Positions 27,484 through 36,759 are shown, counted from the stretch's first letter. The stretch: 64,000 nucleotides of DNA from Komagataeibacter xylinus NBRC 15237 (GCF_001571345.1 NZ_BCTP01000005.1:82746-146745); one strand, 5' to 3'. Program-made: numbers and translations. Notes: a model not told the origin generated them from the sequence alone.

Positions 27484-29826
27484 TTGTCCACGGACGAGAT
27501 TGTCGATCCCACGATTGCCCCTTCCGATCAGGTCAAGCGTTTCCTGCTGCATGTGGGCGTGCCCGTGGCGGGCGTGGTGAGCATCATTGCCATCATCGCA
27601 GGCTTTGGCTGGCACTCCTACCGTACTGTGCGCACCGGCGCACTGGCCCTGACGCATGAACTGCTGGTCAGCCAGCAGGATTACATCGCCAAGGAAGTCA
27701 ATTCCTTCCTCGCCCCGGCCTCGTCTGGTAGCGTGGTGGCGCGTGACATGCTCGAACATGGCGCGCCCGCGGTGGAACAGAAGATCTTCATGGGCTACAG
27801 CAGCACCATGCTGCGCAACGTGCCGCAGATCCAGTCTTTCTACATTGCTGATGGCGATGGCAATTTCAGCACGCTCGAGCATGGCGAGAACAATCAGGAA
27901 GTGGCTCTGACCACCCTGGTGCGGGAGGCGAACAAGCCGCCCGTCTTCACCCATGAACTGCGTGATGCCAACGGCAAGACGCTCCGGCAGTGGCAGACGC
28001 CGGCAGGCACCTACGACCCCCGCGGCCATGCCTGGTTTGCCGATACGGTCAAGGCAGGGCAGTTGCACTGGACCCACCCCTATATCGTGGAAGTGACCCG
28101 CCAGCTCACGCTTACGGCGGCAATTCCCTATAAGGGGCAGGATGACAAGACCTATGTCTATGCCATCAACATGTCGCTGGCGCATCTGAACAAATTCCTC
28201 AATTCCCTGCGCATCGGTGAAAGCGGCAACGCCATCCTGATGGACCGCGACGGGCATGTGCTCGCAGGCCATGGCATGCAGGAGGCCGAGGCCGCCGCCG
28301 GGGGCGACCCCGACAGGATGAAGCTCGACCCGAAGCACTTTCCTGTCATGACCAAGGCGTTTGATGAATATCGCGTTCATGGCGATGGCGCGCGCACGGT
28401 CAAGGTCAAGGGCAAGAATTACGTCACCATCACCGCCAACCTGCCCGTTGGCACCGATAGCTGGGTGCTGCTGCTCGTGGCGCCGGAGGATGATTTCTCG
28501 CAGTTCGCCATGGCGGATGGGCGGCAGAACCTGCTGTTCATCGTCCTTGTCGTGATCCTGGCCTCGGGGCTGGGGCTGCTTTTGTTCCTGCAGGCGCGCC
28601 GGGCCGACCGCATGCGTGCGCAGATTGCCCAGTCCCATGCCGTGGCCAGTTACGAGAGCCATGCCCTCCAGTCGGTCGCGACCTACCCGGACCTGTTCAA
28701 CCCGGAAGATAACGCCCTGCTGCTGACCGAGACCCTGGCCGATCAGTCCCATGCCCGCCGGGCCGCCATCTGGCGCATCCTGCATGACGGGCACACGCTG
28801 ATGTGCATCGATTCCTACGACCGGCAGCAGGATGTGCATTCCGGTGGCTTCGAGATGGCCACCACGGACCTCAAGACCTTCTTCGATTCCGTCTCGCATG
28901 GTGATGCGCTGACAACCGAAAATGCGGCAGCCGATGAGCGGGTCGGGGCGTTCTACCGTGTCTACATGCGCTCGTTTGGCAGCCATGCGCTGTTCTGCAG
29001 CCCCATTCTGGGCAGCAGCGGCCCCGTGGGCGTCATCACGCTCGAGGATGCGCCGCGGGCGGAGGTGGTTTCCCATTTCGTGGAAATGATGGCAGGCGTT
29101 ACGGCGGCACGCTTCTCGGCACAGCATTACACGGCGGTCGCTGCCGCGCGCGAGGAACTGGAATCCGAGCCCTCGCCTGACGAAGTGGCGCATGATCCCA
29201 ACCAGGGCTTCCTGCTTGCGCCCGGCAGCCTGGGCATGAACGGGCAGACCTCGGCGCAGGACCTGGCCAATATGGAAGGGTTCTTCCCTGCCGTGGCCAT
29301 CATGGTCATCAGCCTGTCCGACATGGTCATGACGGCCCAGAACGACCCGATGGCCAATCTCAGGCTGATCGATTCGATGGCGGGCATGCTGCAGGACATC
29401 GCCCGGCAATGCGGGCTGTTCTCCATCCGCATGCTCGGCCACCGCGTGGTGTGCGTGGCCGGCTGCTCGCACACCCCCGACATGGGGGCAGCCTTCCGCA
29501 TGGCCAATGCGGCGCTGATGATGCGTGAAAACACGCTGGCCGTGCTGGCGAAGGAAGACCTCGACCCCGTCTTCCGCATCGGCATTGATGTCGGCCCCGT
29601 CTTTGGCGGCATGCTTGGCAAGGCGTCGCAGGCCTTCAACCTGTGGGGTGATGCCATGGGCATGGCCGAGATGATGGCGCAGGGCGCGCCCGATGTCGGC
29701 ACCATTCAGGTGACGGAGGATGTCTACCACGAGTTGCGCCAGAACTTCCTGTTCCGTGAGCGCGGGCGGTTCTTCATTCCCGGCGCAGGGCTGACGCGCA
29801 CCTATGTGCTGGCCGGGCGGCGATGA
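27484..29826 (+). CDS. Cache-GAF membrane protein with degenerate nucleotide-cyclase-like domain
   Basis: About 780 aa. A TM helix (about 23-45), a large periplasmic Cache-type sensor, a second TM helix (about 347-371), a GAF-like region (about 400-550), and a C-terminal class III adenylate/guanylate-cyclase fold (about 596-780). Catalytic positions are lost: the second metal Asp is His653 (MLGHRVV), and the WGDxxNxAxR motif reads WGDAMGMAEM, replacing the catalytic Asn by Gly726 and Arg by Met730. The first Asp may survive as Asp613. It is therefore probably a sensor or regulator and not an active cyclase. The TTG start at 27484 follows AGGAAGAG; a GTG at 27463 is the alternative. The stop overlaps mlaE by four bases, which ties it to lipid transport. 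Confidence 0.8.
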   Translation: MSTDEIVDPTIAPSDQVKRFLLHVGVPVAGVVSIIAIIAGFGWHSYRTVRTGALALTHELLVSQQDYIAKEVNSFLAPASSGSVVARDMLEHGAPAVEQKIFMGYSSTMLRNVPQIQSFYIADGDGNFSTLEHGENNQEVALTTLVREANKPPVFTHELRDANGKTLRQWQTPAGTYDPRGHAWFADTVKAGQLHWTHPYIVEVTRQLTLTAAIPYKGQDDKTYVYAINMSLAHLNKFLNSLRIGESGNAILMDRDGHVLAGHGMQEAEAAAGGDPDRMKLDPKHFPVMTKAFDEYRVHGDGARTVKVKGKNYVTITANLPVGTDSWVLLLVAPEDDFSQFAMADGRQNLLFIVLVVILASGLGLLLFLQARRADRMRAQIAQSHAVASYESHALQSVATYPDLFNPEDNALLLTETLADQSHARRAAIWRILHDGHTLMCIDSYDRQQDVHSGGFEMATTDLKTFFDSVSHGDALTTENAAADERVGAFYRVYMRSFGSHALFCSPILGSSGPVGVITLEDAPRAEVVSHFVEMMAGVTAARFSAQHYTAVAAAREELESEPSPDEVAHDPNQGFLLAPGSLGMNGQTSAQDLANMEGFFPAVAIMVISLSDMVMTAQNDPMANLRLIDSMAGMLQDIARQCGLFSIRMLGHRVVCVAGCSHTPDMGAAFRMANAALMMRENTLAVLAKEDLDPVFRIGIDVGPVFGGMLGKASQAFNLWGDAMGMAEMMAQGAPDVGTIQVTEDVYHELRQNFLFRERGRFFIPGAGLTRTYVLAGRR

Positions 29827-30719
29827 CAGAGAACGCTCCCCCCCCGCCCGAACAGGAGGTATCAAGCGTGCTGGCCCAGATGGCCCCGCCAGAGGAGAGC
29901 AGGGACACGGGCCGCTTCGCCGCGCTGGCAGGGCGTTTTGCGCCATGGCTTGCCGCCATCGGGCGGCTGACGCGCCATCAGGTCCGCTTCACGCTGCTGC
30001 TCATCGGGGCCGGGTGGGGCACGCTGCGCGAGAGCCTGCGCCCCAATTCATGGCGCAGGCCGGTCATATACGAGTTCCGTGCCACCTTGCGGCAGGTGAT
30101 TGGCGGGGGTTTCCTCAGCATTGTCATTACCGCGACGCTCGCGGGCCTCATGGTCGTGTCTCAGGCGGCGTACTGGCTGGGTTATGCCGGCATGGCGCAG
30201 ATGACAGGCTCGATCCTGGTCTCGGTGCTGGTGCGTGAAATCGCGCCCATTCTCGTGGGCATCATCCTGATGGGCCGCAGCGGCATGCTGTCGCTGACCG
30301 AGATCGGCATGATGGTGCTTGGCGGCGAGGTGCGCGGCCTGCAGGCGCGTGGCATCGACCCTTTCCTTGCGCTGGTCATGCCGCGCACCTTCGCCTTTAC
30401 GGTGGGCGGCTTTACGCTGGGCATGATCTTCGCGGTGGTGTCGCTGCTCATGGGGTTCGTGGTGGCGCATGCCAGCGGGGCGATCACGTCGTCGGTCTGG
30501 ACGTTCTTCTTCAACGTGCTGGCGGCCATGACCACGTGGGATTACCTCATCATCCCGCTCAAATTCGTGCTGGTCGGTTTCTTTGTCGGGCTGGGGGCGT
30601 GCATTTCAGGGCTGACCGTAAGCAGTAACGATACGATGGCCACCATCATGCCGCGTGGCTTCGCCCGCGGGATCATGCTGGTGCTGGTGGTCAATATCCT
30701 CTTCATGCTGGATTTCTGA
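29823..30719 (+). CDS. mlaE: MlaE-type ABC transporter permease
   Basis: Inner-membrane permease of a Mla-type glycerophospholipid transporter, 298 aa. The N-terminal 70 residues are an unusual cytoplasmic lead (Pro/Glu-rich then amphipathic). The family core is clear: REIAPILVGIILMGRSG followed by TEIGMM and GIDPFLALVMPR, with five or so hydrophobic helices and a C-terminal VVNILFMLDF. Its ATG lies inside the stop of the Cache-GAF gene (four-base overlap), and the MlaF-like gene starts two bases after its stop. Confidence 0.9.
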   Translation: MTENAPPPPEQEVSSVLAQMAPPEESRDTGRFAALAGRFAPWLAAIGRLTRHQVRFTLLLIGAGWGTLRESLRPNSWRRPVIYEFRATLRQVIGGGFLSIVITATLAGLMVVSQAAYWLGYAGMAQMTGSILVSVLVREIAPILVGIILMGRSGMLSLTEIGMMVLGGEVRGLQARGIDPFLALVMPRTFAFTVGGFTLGMIFAVVSLLMGFVVAHASGAITSSVWTFFFNVLAAMTTWDYLIIPLKFVLVGFFVGLGACISGLTVSSNDTMATIMPRGFARGIMLVLVVNILFMLDF

Positions 30720-30721
30720 CC

Positions 30722-31417
30722 ATGGCAGCAAACGCGCCCCTGCTGGAACTACGCGACGCCGTGCCCTCGTTCGAGGAAAGCGGCCTCATGCCCGCGCCCT
30801 ACAACCTGCGCATCATGCCGGGTGAATGCGCGGTGATCGACTGCCGTGACTTCGAGCGCGCCGCCATGTTCGCTGATATGTGCACGGGCATGATCCCGCT
30901 CACGCAGGGCAGCATCAAGTTCATGGGGCTGGACTGGAGCACGCTGTATGACCGCCAGCTCAACGCGTTGCGTGGGCGTATTGGCCGTATCGCGCGCCAT
31001 GGCAGCTGGCTGAGCCTGTTCGGCACGCATCTCAACATCATGCTGCCACACCTGTACCATACGACCGACCCGTTCGAGCATGTGGTCCGGCGCGCGACCG
31101 AGCTTGGGCATACCTTCGGCTTTCCCGGCCTGCCCATTACCGCGCCAGACCGGCTTTCAGGCGCGGATCTGGCGCGGGCGGCCTGCGTGCGCGCCTTCAT
31201 GGGGCGGCCTGACCTGCTGATACTGGAAGATATTTCCGACATGCTGCCAGAAGAGACGGTCCTGCCGTTTTTTGAAACGATGACCGCCGCGCGCGACCGT
31301 GGCTGCGGGGTGCTGTGGTTCGTCCGCTCCACTGCGGCGTGGCATGAATATCGCAAGGCGGTGAATATCCACATGCGCCTTCTCGACGAAGGTCTTTTTT
31401 CCCTGCGGGTGGTGTAA
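30722..31417 (+). CDS. mlaF: MlaF-like ABC protein without Walker motifs (pseudo-ATPase)
   Basis: Sits in the ATPase position of the Mla operon and keeps the ABC fold outline (231 aa), but the nucleotide-binding motifs are eroded. The Walker A slot (40-48) reads DCRDFERAA: Arg47 replaces the invariant Lys and both glycines and Ser/Thr are gone. The signature is LSGAD (145-149) in place of LSGGQ. Walker B reads LLILED (165-170), with the DE order swapped. There is no H-loop His near residue 202. The gene is intact, uninterrupted and coupled (two bases after mlaE, one-base overlap with mlaD), so it looks maintained, not decayed. ATP hydrolysis is unlikely. Confidence 0.85.
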   Translation: MAANAPLLELRDAVPSFEESGLMPAPYNLRIMPGECAVIDCRDFERAAMFADMCTGMIPLTQGSIKFMGLDWSTLYDRQLNALRGRIGRIARHGSWLSLFGTHLNIMLPHLYHTTDPFEHVVRRATELGHTFGFPGLPITAPDRLSGADLARAACVRAFMGRPDLLILEDISDMLPEETVLPFFETMTAARDRGCGVLWFVRSTAAWHEYRKAVNIHMRLLDEGLFSLRVV

Positions 31418-32367
31418 TGGTGCAGAAACAACAGTCAGACGGAATCCGGCAGCTTGTGCGCGTCCGTTACGCCGATGAATGGGTGGGTATCCTCGTTCTG
31501 GTCGCCCTGATCATCCTGTTTGGCGCGGTGATCGAGGCCGGCGTACTGCGTGACTGGCTTACGCCCGCGGGCCGACTGCGCATCGTGCTGCCTGAAGATG
31601 GGGTGAGCGGCCTTTCCGTTGGCGATGACCTTGAGGTAATGGGCATCCATGCGGGCACGGTGCGCCGCGTGCGCATCAATCCCTCGGGCGGCATGTACGC
31701 CGTTGCCGAGATCGACCCCGACATCGAGCCCTATATCCGCCATGACAGCACGGCCATCATCCGCAAGCGCTTCGTGGTGGCGGGGGCGAGCTATATCGAC
31801 ATCTCGCGTGGCGCGGGCGAGAAGCTGGACTGGAGCTACGCCGTGCTCAGCGCCACCAACGCGCCCAACCCGGCTGATACCATTACCCAGACCTTCAGCG
31901 ACATCCGCGACCGTGTGATCCCGGTTCTTGATAACGCCCAGCACATGATGGCAACGCTCGATGCCACCATTACCGACATGCATGCGGGCAAGGGTTCCAT
32001 CGGGCGGCTCATGACCAATGATGATCTGATCCGCCAGGCGGAACAGATGATCACCAGCCTTGATGCCACGGTCAGCCAGCTGACCCCGATCGAGAAGCAG
32101 CTTGGCACCGTGATGGACAAGGCCAGTGCCTCGATGAGCAACGTGCAGAAGGCAACGGGCGACCTGAGCAACGCTTCGCCCGCCATTACCGCCAACCTGA
32201 AGGATGCCAGCCAGCAGTTGCCGGTCCTTCTGGTGCAGGCCCAGACCACGGCCACCAGCCTGCAGAAGCTGGTTGACCAGATGCGGGGCATGTGGCTGCT
32301 GGGCGGTAGCGGCAACAAGGTAAAGAAAAGCCATGCCCGTCTCCCCGCGCAGAAGGTGCAGCCATGA
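31417..32367 (+). CDS. mlaD: MlaD-type MCE-domain protein
   Basis: Periplasmic lipid-carrying subunit, 316 aa. A single TM helix (about 22-42) is followed by one MCE domain (about 55-140: VSGLSVGDDLEVMGIHAGTVRRV). A long helical tail (about 150-300) has repeated Ala/Ser/Gln-rich segments that would form the needle or tube seen in longer MCE proteins. It overlaps mlaF by one base and the lipoprotein gene by four, so it is translationally coupled both ways. No MlaB (STAS) or MlaC gene is in this operon. Confidence 0.92.
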   Translation: MVQKQQSDGIRQLVRVRYADEWVGILVLVALIILFGAVIEAGVLRDWLTPAGRLRIVLPEDGVSGLSVGDDLEVMGIHAGTVRRVRINPSGGMYAVAEIDPDIEPYIRHDSTAIIRKRFVVAGASYIDISRGAGEKLDWSYAVLSATNAPNPADTITQTFSDIRDRVIPVLDNAQHMMATLDATITDMHAGKGSIGRLMTNDDLIRQAEQMITSLDATVSQLTPIEKQLGTVMDKASASMSNVQKATGDLSNASPAITANLKDASQQLPVLLVQAQTTATSLQKLVDQMRGMWLLGGSGNKVKKSHARLPAQKVQP

Positions 32368-33266
32368 AGATGAAGAAAAACTACGCGGCACTAGGGCTGG
32401 TCATCGGCCTTGCCGCCTGCGGTGGGGCACAGAAGCCCGCGCCGCCGACCGACAGCACCCTGTCGCAGGACATGGATACCGGGCACGATGCCGTGGGGCT
32501 TGACCGCCTTGCGGTGGCCGAGCAGCAGTACCGCGCGGCAGGCCAACGTGCCGTGGCGCGCGATGACGTTACGGCCATAGGCGATGCAGGCTACAATCTG
32601 GCCACCGTGCAGCTTGATGAAAACAGGCCGCAGGATGCGCTGGCCACCATCACCTCAACCCGTGCTGCGGTGGCGCTGCGCGGGCAGACGACGGATGATA
32701 CGGGGCTGGACCTGGTGCAGGCCGGTGCGCTGCACCGGCTGGGCCGCGAGGCGGAAGCCGCGCAACAGGCTGCCCTTGCCGCAGGCGCGCAGGACCCCGA
32801 CATTGCCGAGAAAGGCCAGTTCATCCGTGGGCTGATTGCCGATGAAAGCGGGGATAGCGCGACACTTGCCTCGGTCGCGGCATATTTCGAGACGCTGACC
32901 GGCAAGCTGCCCGATAGCTGGAGTGCCGACGCCAAGGAGATGGCGGCCCGCAACCTGCTCGCCACCGGCGGCAGCGCCCAGACCGCGTGGCAGGATGCGC
33001 TGCAGGCCGCGACCATCCGCCAGACACAGGTGCACTACCGTGACATGGCCCGCGCCCTCGGCGTGGCTGCCCGTGCGGCGACCAAGGCAGGCAATGCACA
33101 GGCCGCGGCCGAGCTTTATGCCCGCGCCAGCCAGAGCGCGCGACAGGCGGGTGATACGACGGCGGCTGACCAGTGGGCCAAGCTTGCGGGCACGGCTACG
33201 GTGGCTGATCCTTTTGCCGTGCCCACCACGACTTCGGCCACGGGCAGAGCAAAAAGCACGAAATAA
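32364..33266 (+). CDS. TPR-like lipoprotein of the Mla operon
   Basis: Predicted lipoprotein of 300 aa: signal peptide with lipobox LAAC (Cys19), then an Ala-rich helical protein with Tyr/Leu/Ala spacing that suggests tetratricopeptide-type repeats (for example YNLATVQLDENRPQDAL). The C-terminus is Ser/Thr-rich. It overlaps mlaD by four bases and ends the operon. An outer-membrane or periplasmic partner for the MCE protein is a reasonable inference (compare MlaA and PqiC as lipoprotein partners), but it does not resemble either. Confidence 0.75.
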   Translation: MKMKKNYAALGLVIGLAACGGAQKPAPPTDSTLSQDMDTGHDAVGLDRLAVAEQQYRAAGQRAVARDDVTAIGDAGYNLATVQLDENRPQDALATITSTRAAVALRGQTTDDTGLDLVQAGALHRLGREAEAAQQAALAAGAQDPDIAEKGQFIRGLIADESGDSATLASVAAYFETLTGKLPDSWSADAKEMAARNLLATGGSAQTAWQDALQAATIRQTQVHYRDMARALGVAARAATKAGNAQAAAELYARASQSARQAGDTTAADQWAKLAGTATVADPFAVPTTTSATGRAKSTK

Positions 33267-33316
33267 CCACTTGATGGCGACCGGGGCGCACACCCTCTAT
33301 GCACGAGGGTAGACAG

Positions 33317-33748
33317 ATGACCTATACCCGCGCGGATATGGACCGTGAACTGAAGGCCAGCGTTGTACCATGGTTGCGCCAACAGGGGTTCAGGGGATCT
33401 CTGACCCACTTTCGGCGCCCCGGTCCCGATGCAATCGACCTGCTGACCTTCCAGTTCGATCTGCGTGGTGGCGGATATGTGCTGGAGGTGGCACGATGCG
33501 CGACACAGGGCTATACGATGGCCTGGGGGGAGTTCATATCGCCGCGCAAGGTGACGGCGTGGCACATTACGCGCGAAAGGGAGCGTATTACCCCGGAGGA
33601 TACGTATCTCAAGGCGAAGTGGTTCAGGTTTGACCAGCATACGCCGCAGGAACTTGCGGCAGTCACGATCGAAAAATTGTCCGATCCAGCCCTGTGGCCA
33701 TCGCTGCCCGTTGCGCAGCCGCCCAGCGCAGCTTCCGGGCCGGAATGA
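33317..33748 (+). CDS. DUF4304-like protein
   Basis: A 143 aa protein resembling the DUF4304 family, function unknown. The start MTYTRADMDRELK gives the family-like opening in which a helix precedes VVPWLRQQGFRG. Other visible features are a beta-rich middle (IDLLTFQFDLRGGGYVLEVA) and the segment ITPEDTYLKAKWFRFD. It has no signal peptide or membrane helix. It is 50 bases after the Mla lipoprotein and may be a tail gene of that operon. The last 15 residues are Pro/Ala/Ser-rich. Confidence 0.65.
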   Translation: MTYTRADMDRELKASVVPWLRQQGFRGSLTHFRRPGPDAIDLLTFQFDLRGGGYVLEVARCATQGYTMAWGEFISPRKVTAWHITRERERITPEDTYLKAKWFRFDQHTPQELAAVTIEKLSDPALWPSLPVAQPPSAASGPE

Positions 33749-33969
33749 ACCGCGCATCCCGCAGCGCGGCATGAGGCGGCAGGGCGGTGAATCCTTAGAT
33801 CAGGCAGGAACTGATCGGACCAGCAAGGCTCCGGGTGGCGATAACATGCGATATCCGGATCATGGCCCATGCAGGTATGGCTCTCTCATTCCCTGCCGTG
33901 ACCGGTGGCCGCAGGCGGCCATCATCCCGCCTGCATGACACAGGGCCTAACGGGTCAGAATCTGGCGTA

Positions 33970-34004
33970 GCAGGAGGGGCCATGCCCTCCTGCCAGCGCT
34001 TTTT
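33970..34004. terminator. Intrinsic terminator between convergent DUF4304-like gene and sulP
   Basis: A perfect nine-base stem GCAGGAGGG/CCCTCCTGC (33970-33978 with 33985-33993) around a six-base loop, followed on the plus strand by a run of five T (34000-34004). The gap 33749-34003 holds no convincing gene. The hairpin could also act on the minus strand for sulP, but without a T-run there. Confidence 0.65.
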
Positions 34005-35464
34005 CAGTTCAGGTTTTCAAGCCCGGTATGACGCTCGATCAGCGTGGCGCTGGCCGTGTTCAGCCCGGTCAGGCGCACCTGCATGCCCTGCGCCTTCATC
34101 CGGCCCACCAGTTCTTCCACCGCGCCAGCTGCGGTCATGTCCCACAGATGGGCGTGGGTGAGGTCGATGGTGATGTCGCGCGCCGCGTCATGCAGGTCGA
34201 ATGCATCGGTAAATCCGTCGGATGACGCAAAGAACACCTGCCCGTTGACGATATAGGTGCGGCTGAGGCCATCGGGTGAAAGGGTGCTGGTGACCGACAG
34301 CATGTTCGACACCTGAAAGGCGAAGAACAGGCCATTGAGCAGCACGCCCACGGCAACACCCGCGGCAAGGTCATGCGTGCCCACCACAACTGCCACGGTG
34401 GCCAGCATGATGATGCTGGTCGTGCGCGGGTGGTGCGCCAGGTCACGCAGCGAGCCCCATGAGAACGTGCTGGCCGAAACCATGATCATGATCGCAACCA
34501 GGGCCGCCACCGGCACCTGCGCCACCCACGGGCGCAGGGCAACCATCAGCAGCAGCAGGAACGCACCCGCCACGAAGGTGGAAAGCCGCCCCCGCCCGCC
34601 ATAGCGCAGGTTGCCCACCGTCTGGCCAATCATGCCGCAGCCTGCAATGCCGCCAAACAGGCCGACTGCAATATTGGCCACGCCAAGGCCCATGCATTCC
34701 TGTTTCTTGCTGCTGTGGGTATCGGTCAGGTCATCGACCACGCGGGCGGTCATCATGGATTCGAGCATGCCCACGCTGGCCATGGCCAGGGCGTAGGGTG
34801 CGATGATGCCCAGCGTATCAAGCGAGAATGGCACATCAGGCAGGACCAGATGCGGCAGGCTGTCAGGCAGGCGGCCAAGATCAGCCACCGTGTGCAGCGG
34901 CATGGGGCAGGCCACGGCCACCACCGTCAGCACCACGATGCAGATGAGCGGCGAGGGGATGGCGCTAAAGAAGCGCGGCACCGTGTAGATGATGGCAAGC
35001 CCCAGCGCGATCATGGCATAGGTATGCCACGTGACATGCAACATGTGCGGTAGCTGTGCTGAAAAGATCAGGATGGCCAGCGCGTTGACGAACCCCGTGC
35101 GCACCGGGCGCGAGACATAGCGCATGAGCACGTCAAGCTTGAGGATGCCGAACACAACCTGCAACAGGCCGCACAGCAGGGTGGCCGCCAGCAGGTACTG
35201 CACGCCATGCCCGCGCACCAGCGCCGCCGCGACCAGCGCCACCGAGCCCGCGGCCCCCGAGATCATGCCCGACCGCCCGCCCGTGAACGCAATGACCACG
35301 CTGATGACAAAGGAGGCATAAAGCCCAACGGCCGGGTCCACCCCCGCTACGAAGGAAAACGCGATGACTTCGGGGATCAGCGCGAACGTTCCGACCATCC
35401 CGGCCAGAGTGTCGCGCGTGATGTTGCCGAACCATTCGTGGCGGTAGCGGGCGAGTGCTGACAT
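34004..35464 (-). CDS. SulP family anion transporter with STAS domain
   Basis: Inner-membrane anion transporter of the SLC26/SulP family, 486 aa. The start MSALARYRHEWFGN is chosen; 25 upstream in-frame residues overlap the queD leader. There are about 12 hydrophobic helices, the family segments VIAFTGGRSGMISGAAGSVAL and GGIAGCGMIGQT, and a C-terminal STAS domain (about 385-480). Substrates in the family include sulfate, bicarbonate and dicarboxylates; none can be assigned here. It lies 32 bases after queD on the same strand. Confidence 0.88.
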   Translation of the reverse strand: MSALARYRHEWFGNITRDTLAGMVGTFALIPEVIAFSFVAGVDPAVGLYASFVISVVIAFTGGRSGMISGAAGSVALVAAALVRGHGVQYLLAATLLCGLLQVVFGILKLDVLMRYVSRPVRTGFVNALAILIFSAQLPHMLHVTWHTYAMIALGLAIIYTVPRFFSAIPSPLICIVVLTVVAVACPMPLHTVADLGRLPDSLPHLVLPDVPFSLDTLGIIAPYALAMASVGMLESMMTARVVDDLTDTHSSKKQECMGLGVANIAVGLFGGIAGCGMIGQTVGNLRYGGRGRLSTFVAGAFLLLLMVALRPWVAQVPVAALVAIMIMVSASTFSWGSLRDLAHHPRTTSIIMLATVAVVVGTHDLAAGVAVGVLLNGLFFAFQVSNMLSVTSTLSPDGLSRTYIVNGQVFFASSDGFTDAFDLHDAARDITIDLTHAHLWDMTAAGAVEELVGRMKAQGMQVRLTGLNTASATLIERHTGLENLN

Positions 35465-35496
35465 GTAAAAAACGGGGCCTTTCAGGGTAGGGAGGG

Positions 35497-36024
35497 TCAG
35501 GTATCGGCTATGGTCGTATCCGCGCGCCGCCACCAGCACCGGGGAGCAGGGCGGGGTTGAGGCAGGACCGCAAGCGGATCGCCGGTGTAACGGACCGTGT
35601 TGGTAGGTGTTTCTTCTATTTCGATGGCGGCGCAGGTCAGTGCTCCGCCGTCGGCGGCAAGGAAGGCATTCAGCTTGGCCATGAGCAGGCAGGCCAGCAT
35701 CTCGGTCGTAGGGTCGCCCGGTGTGATCAGGATGCGGGCGGCGCGCCGGGGTTCATGCTGGCGGAACCATGGCAGCAGCGGATCATCGTCGCCCAGTTGC
35801 AGGGCGTGATCGACATGCCCGTCTATGAAGGCGTGCCATACCTTCTTGGCGCGTTCGAAGGGCAGGACCATGTTGGCCCGGCCATCAAGCGGTGCGGGGT
35901 TTGTGGCGCGCAGGTGCACGCGCACATATTCATTATGCCCATGCGGCAGGGCGCAGCGCTCGCTGCCACCTGCCAGCAGCCGGTGCGCCATGGAAAAGCG
36001 ACGGCTGAAAACCAGTTCAAACAT
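35497..36024 (-). CDS. queD: 6-carboxytetrahydropterin synthase QueD
   Basis: Second step of 7-deazaguanine (queuosine precursor) synthesis, converting dihydroneopterin triphosphate to 6-carboxytetrahydropterin. The start [14 protein letters not shown] gives 175 aa, longer than the usual 120-140. Zinc ligands are His14 in FSMAH and the two His of PHGHNEY; the catalytic Cys is in the ERCALPHGH motif, and the C-terminal [13 protein letters not shown] is conserved. The start overlaps the end of queC by eight bases. The C-terminal extra stretch ends with a WWRR segment of unknown role. Confidence 0.9.
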   Translation of the reverse strand: MFELVFSRRFSMAHRLLAGGSERCALPHGHNEYVRVHLRATNPAPLDGRANMVLPFERAKKVWHAFIDGHVDHALQLGDDDPLLPWFRQHEPRRAARILITPGDPTTEMLACLLMAKLNAFLAADGGALTCAAIEIEETPTNTVRYTGDPLAVLPQPRPAPRCWWRRADTTIADT

Positions 36025-36757
36025 GGTGTTTCTGTGCCATGAACCGCTCCCACCCCGCCTTGCGCAACAGGCAGGCCGGGCATGTGCCACACCCATGTCC
36101 CCATTCATGCATCACGCCGCGCGTGCCGAGGTAGCAGCTATGGCTCTCGCGGTTGATCAGGTGCACCAGCGCATCGCCGCCGAGTTGAGCGGCCAGCTCC
36201 CATGTCTGCGCCTTGTCGATCCACATGAGCGGGGTATGGAGGATGTAATGACTGGCCATGCCCAGGTTGAGCGTCACCTGCAGGGACTTGATCGTGTCAT
36301 CGCGGCAGTCGGGGTAGCCGGAATAATCCGTCTCGCACACGCCGGTCACGATGTGGCGGATATTGCGGCGCGCGGCCAGGGCTGCGGCAAAGGTGAGGAA
36401 AATAATATTGCGGCCGGGCACGAAGGTGTTGGGCAGTCCGCCCTCGGTGAGCGTAATTTCCGCCTCGCGCGTCAGCGCCGTGTCTGACACGGTGCCAAGG
36501 GCCGCGAGGTCCAGCGTGTGGTCGGCGCCGAGGCGCTGTGCCCATGTGGGGTTGAGCCGCGCCATGCCATCGCGCAGCGTGGCGCGACATTCCAGTTCCA
36601 CCGCGTGGCGCTGCCCGTAATCGAAACCCAGCGTTTCCACCCGGCCAAACCGCGCCAGCGCCCATGCCAGGCAGGTGGCTGAATCCTGCCCGCCGGAAAA
36701 CAGGACCAGGGCTGCTTCATTCTCGGGCCTTGAGGAGGGAGGAGGGGAAACGCTCAT
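36017..36757 (-). CDS. queC: 7-cyano-7-deazaguanine synthase QueC
   Basis: ATP-dependent conversion of 7-carboxy-7-deazaguanine to preQ0. It is 246 aa from [11 protein letters not shown]. The PP-loop [18 protein letters not shown] and VPGRN motifs are clear, and the zinc-binding cysteines are at the C-terminus (SCYLG and [11 protein letters not shown]). It starts two bases after the queE stop and overlaps queD by eight bases, so queE-queC-queD form one operon. Confidence 0.95.
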   Translation of the reverse strand: MSVSPPPSSRPENEAALVLFSGGQDSATCLAWALARFGRVETLGFDYGQRHAVELECRATLRDGMARLNPTWAQRLGADHTLDLAALGTVSDTALTREAEITLTEGGLPNTFVPGRNIIFLTFAAALAARRNIRHIVTGVCETDYSGYPDCRDDTIKSLQVTLNLGMASHYILHTPLMWIDKAQTWELAAQLGGDALVHLINRESHSCYLGTRGVMHEWGHGCGTCPACLLRKAGWERFMAQKHHV

Positions 36758-36759
36758 GG

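Noticed and set aside
26689..29946. A 1085-codon open frame antisense to dnaQ and the Cache-GAF gene
   Set aside because: Same reason: shadow of real plus-strand genes that carry clear motifs.
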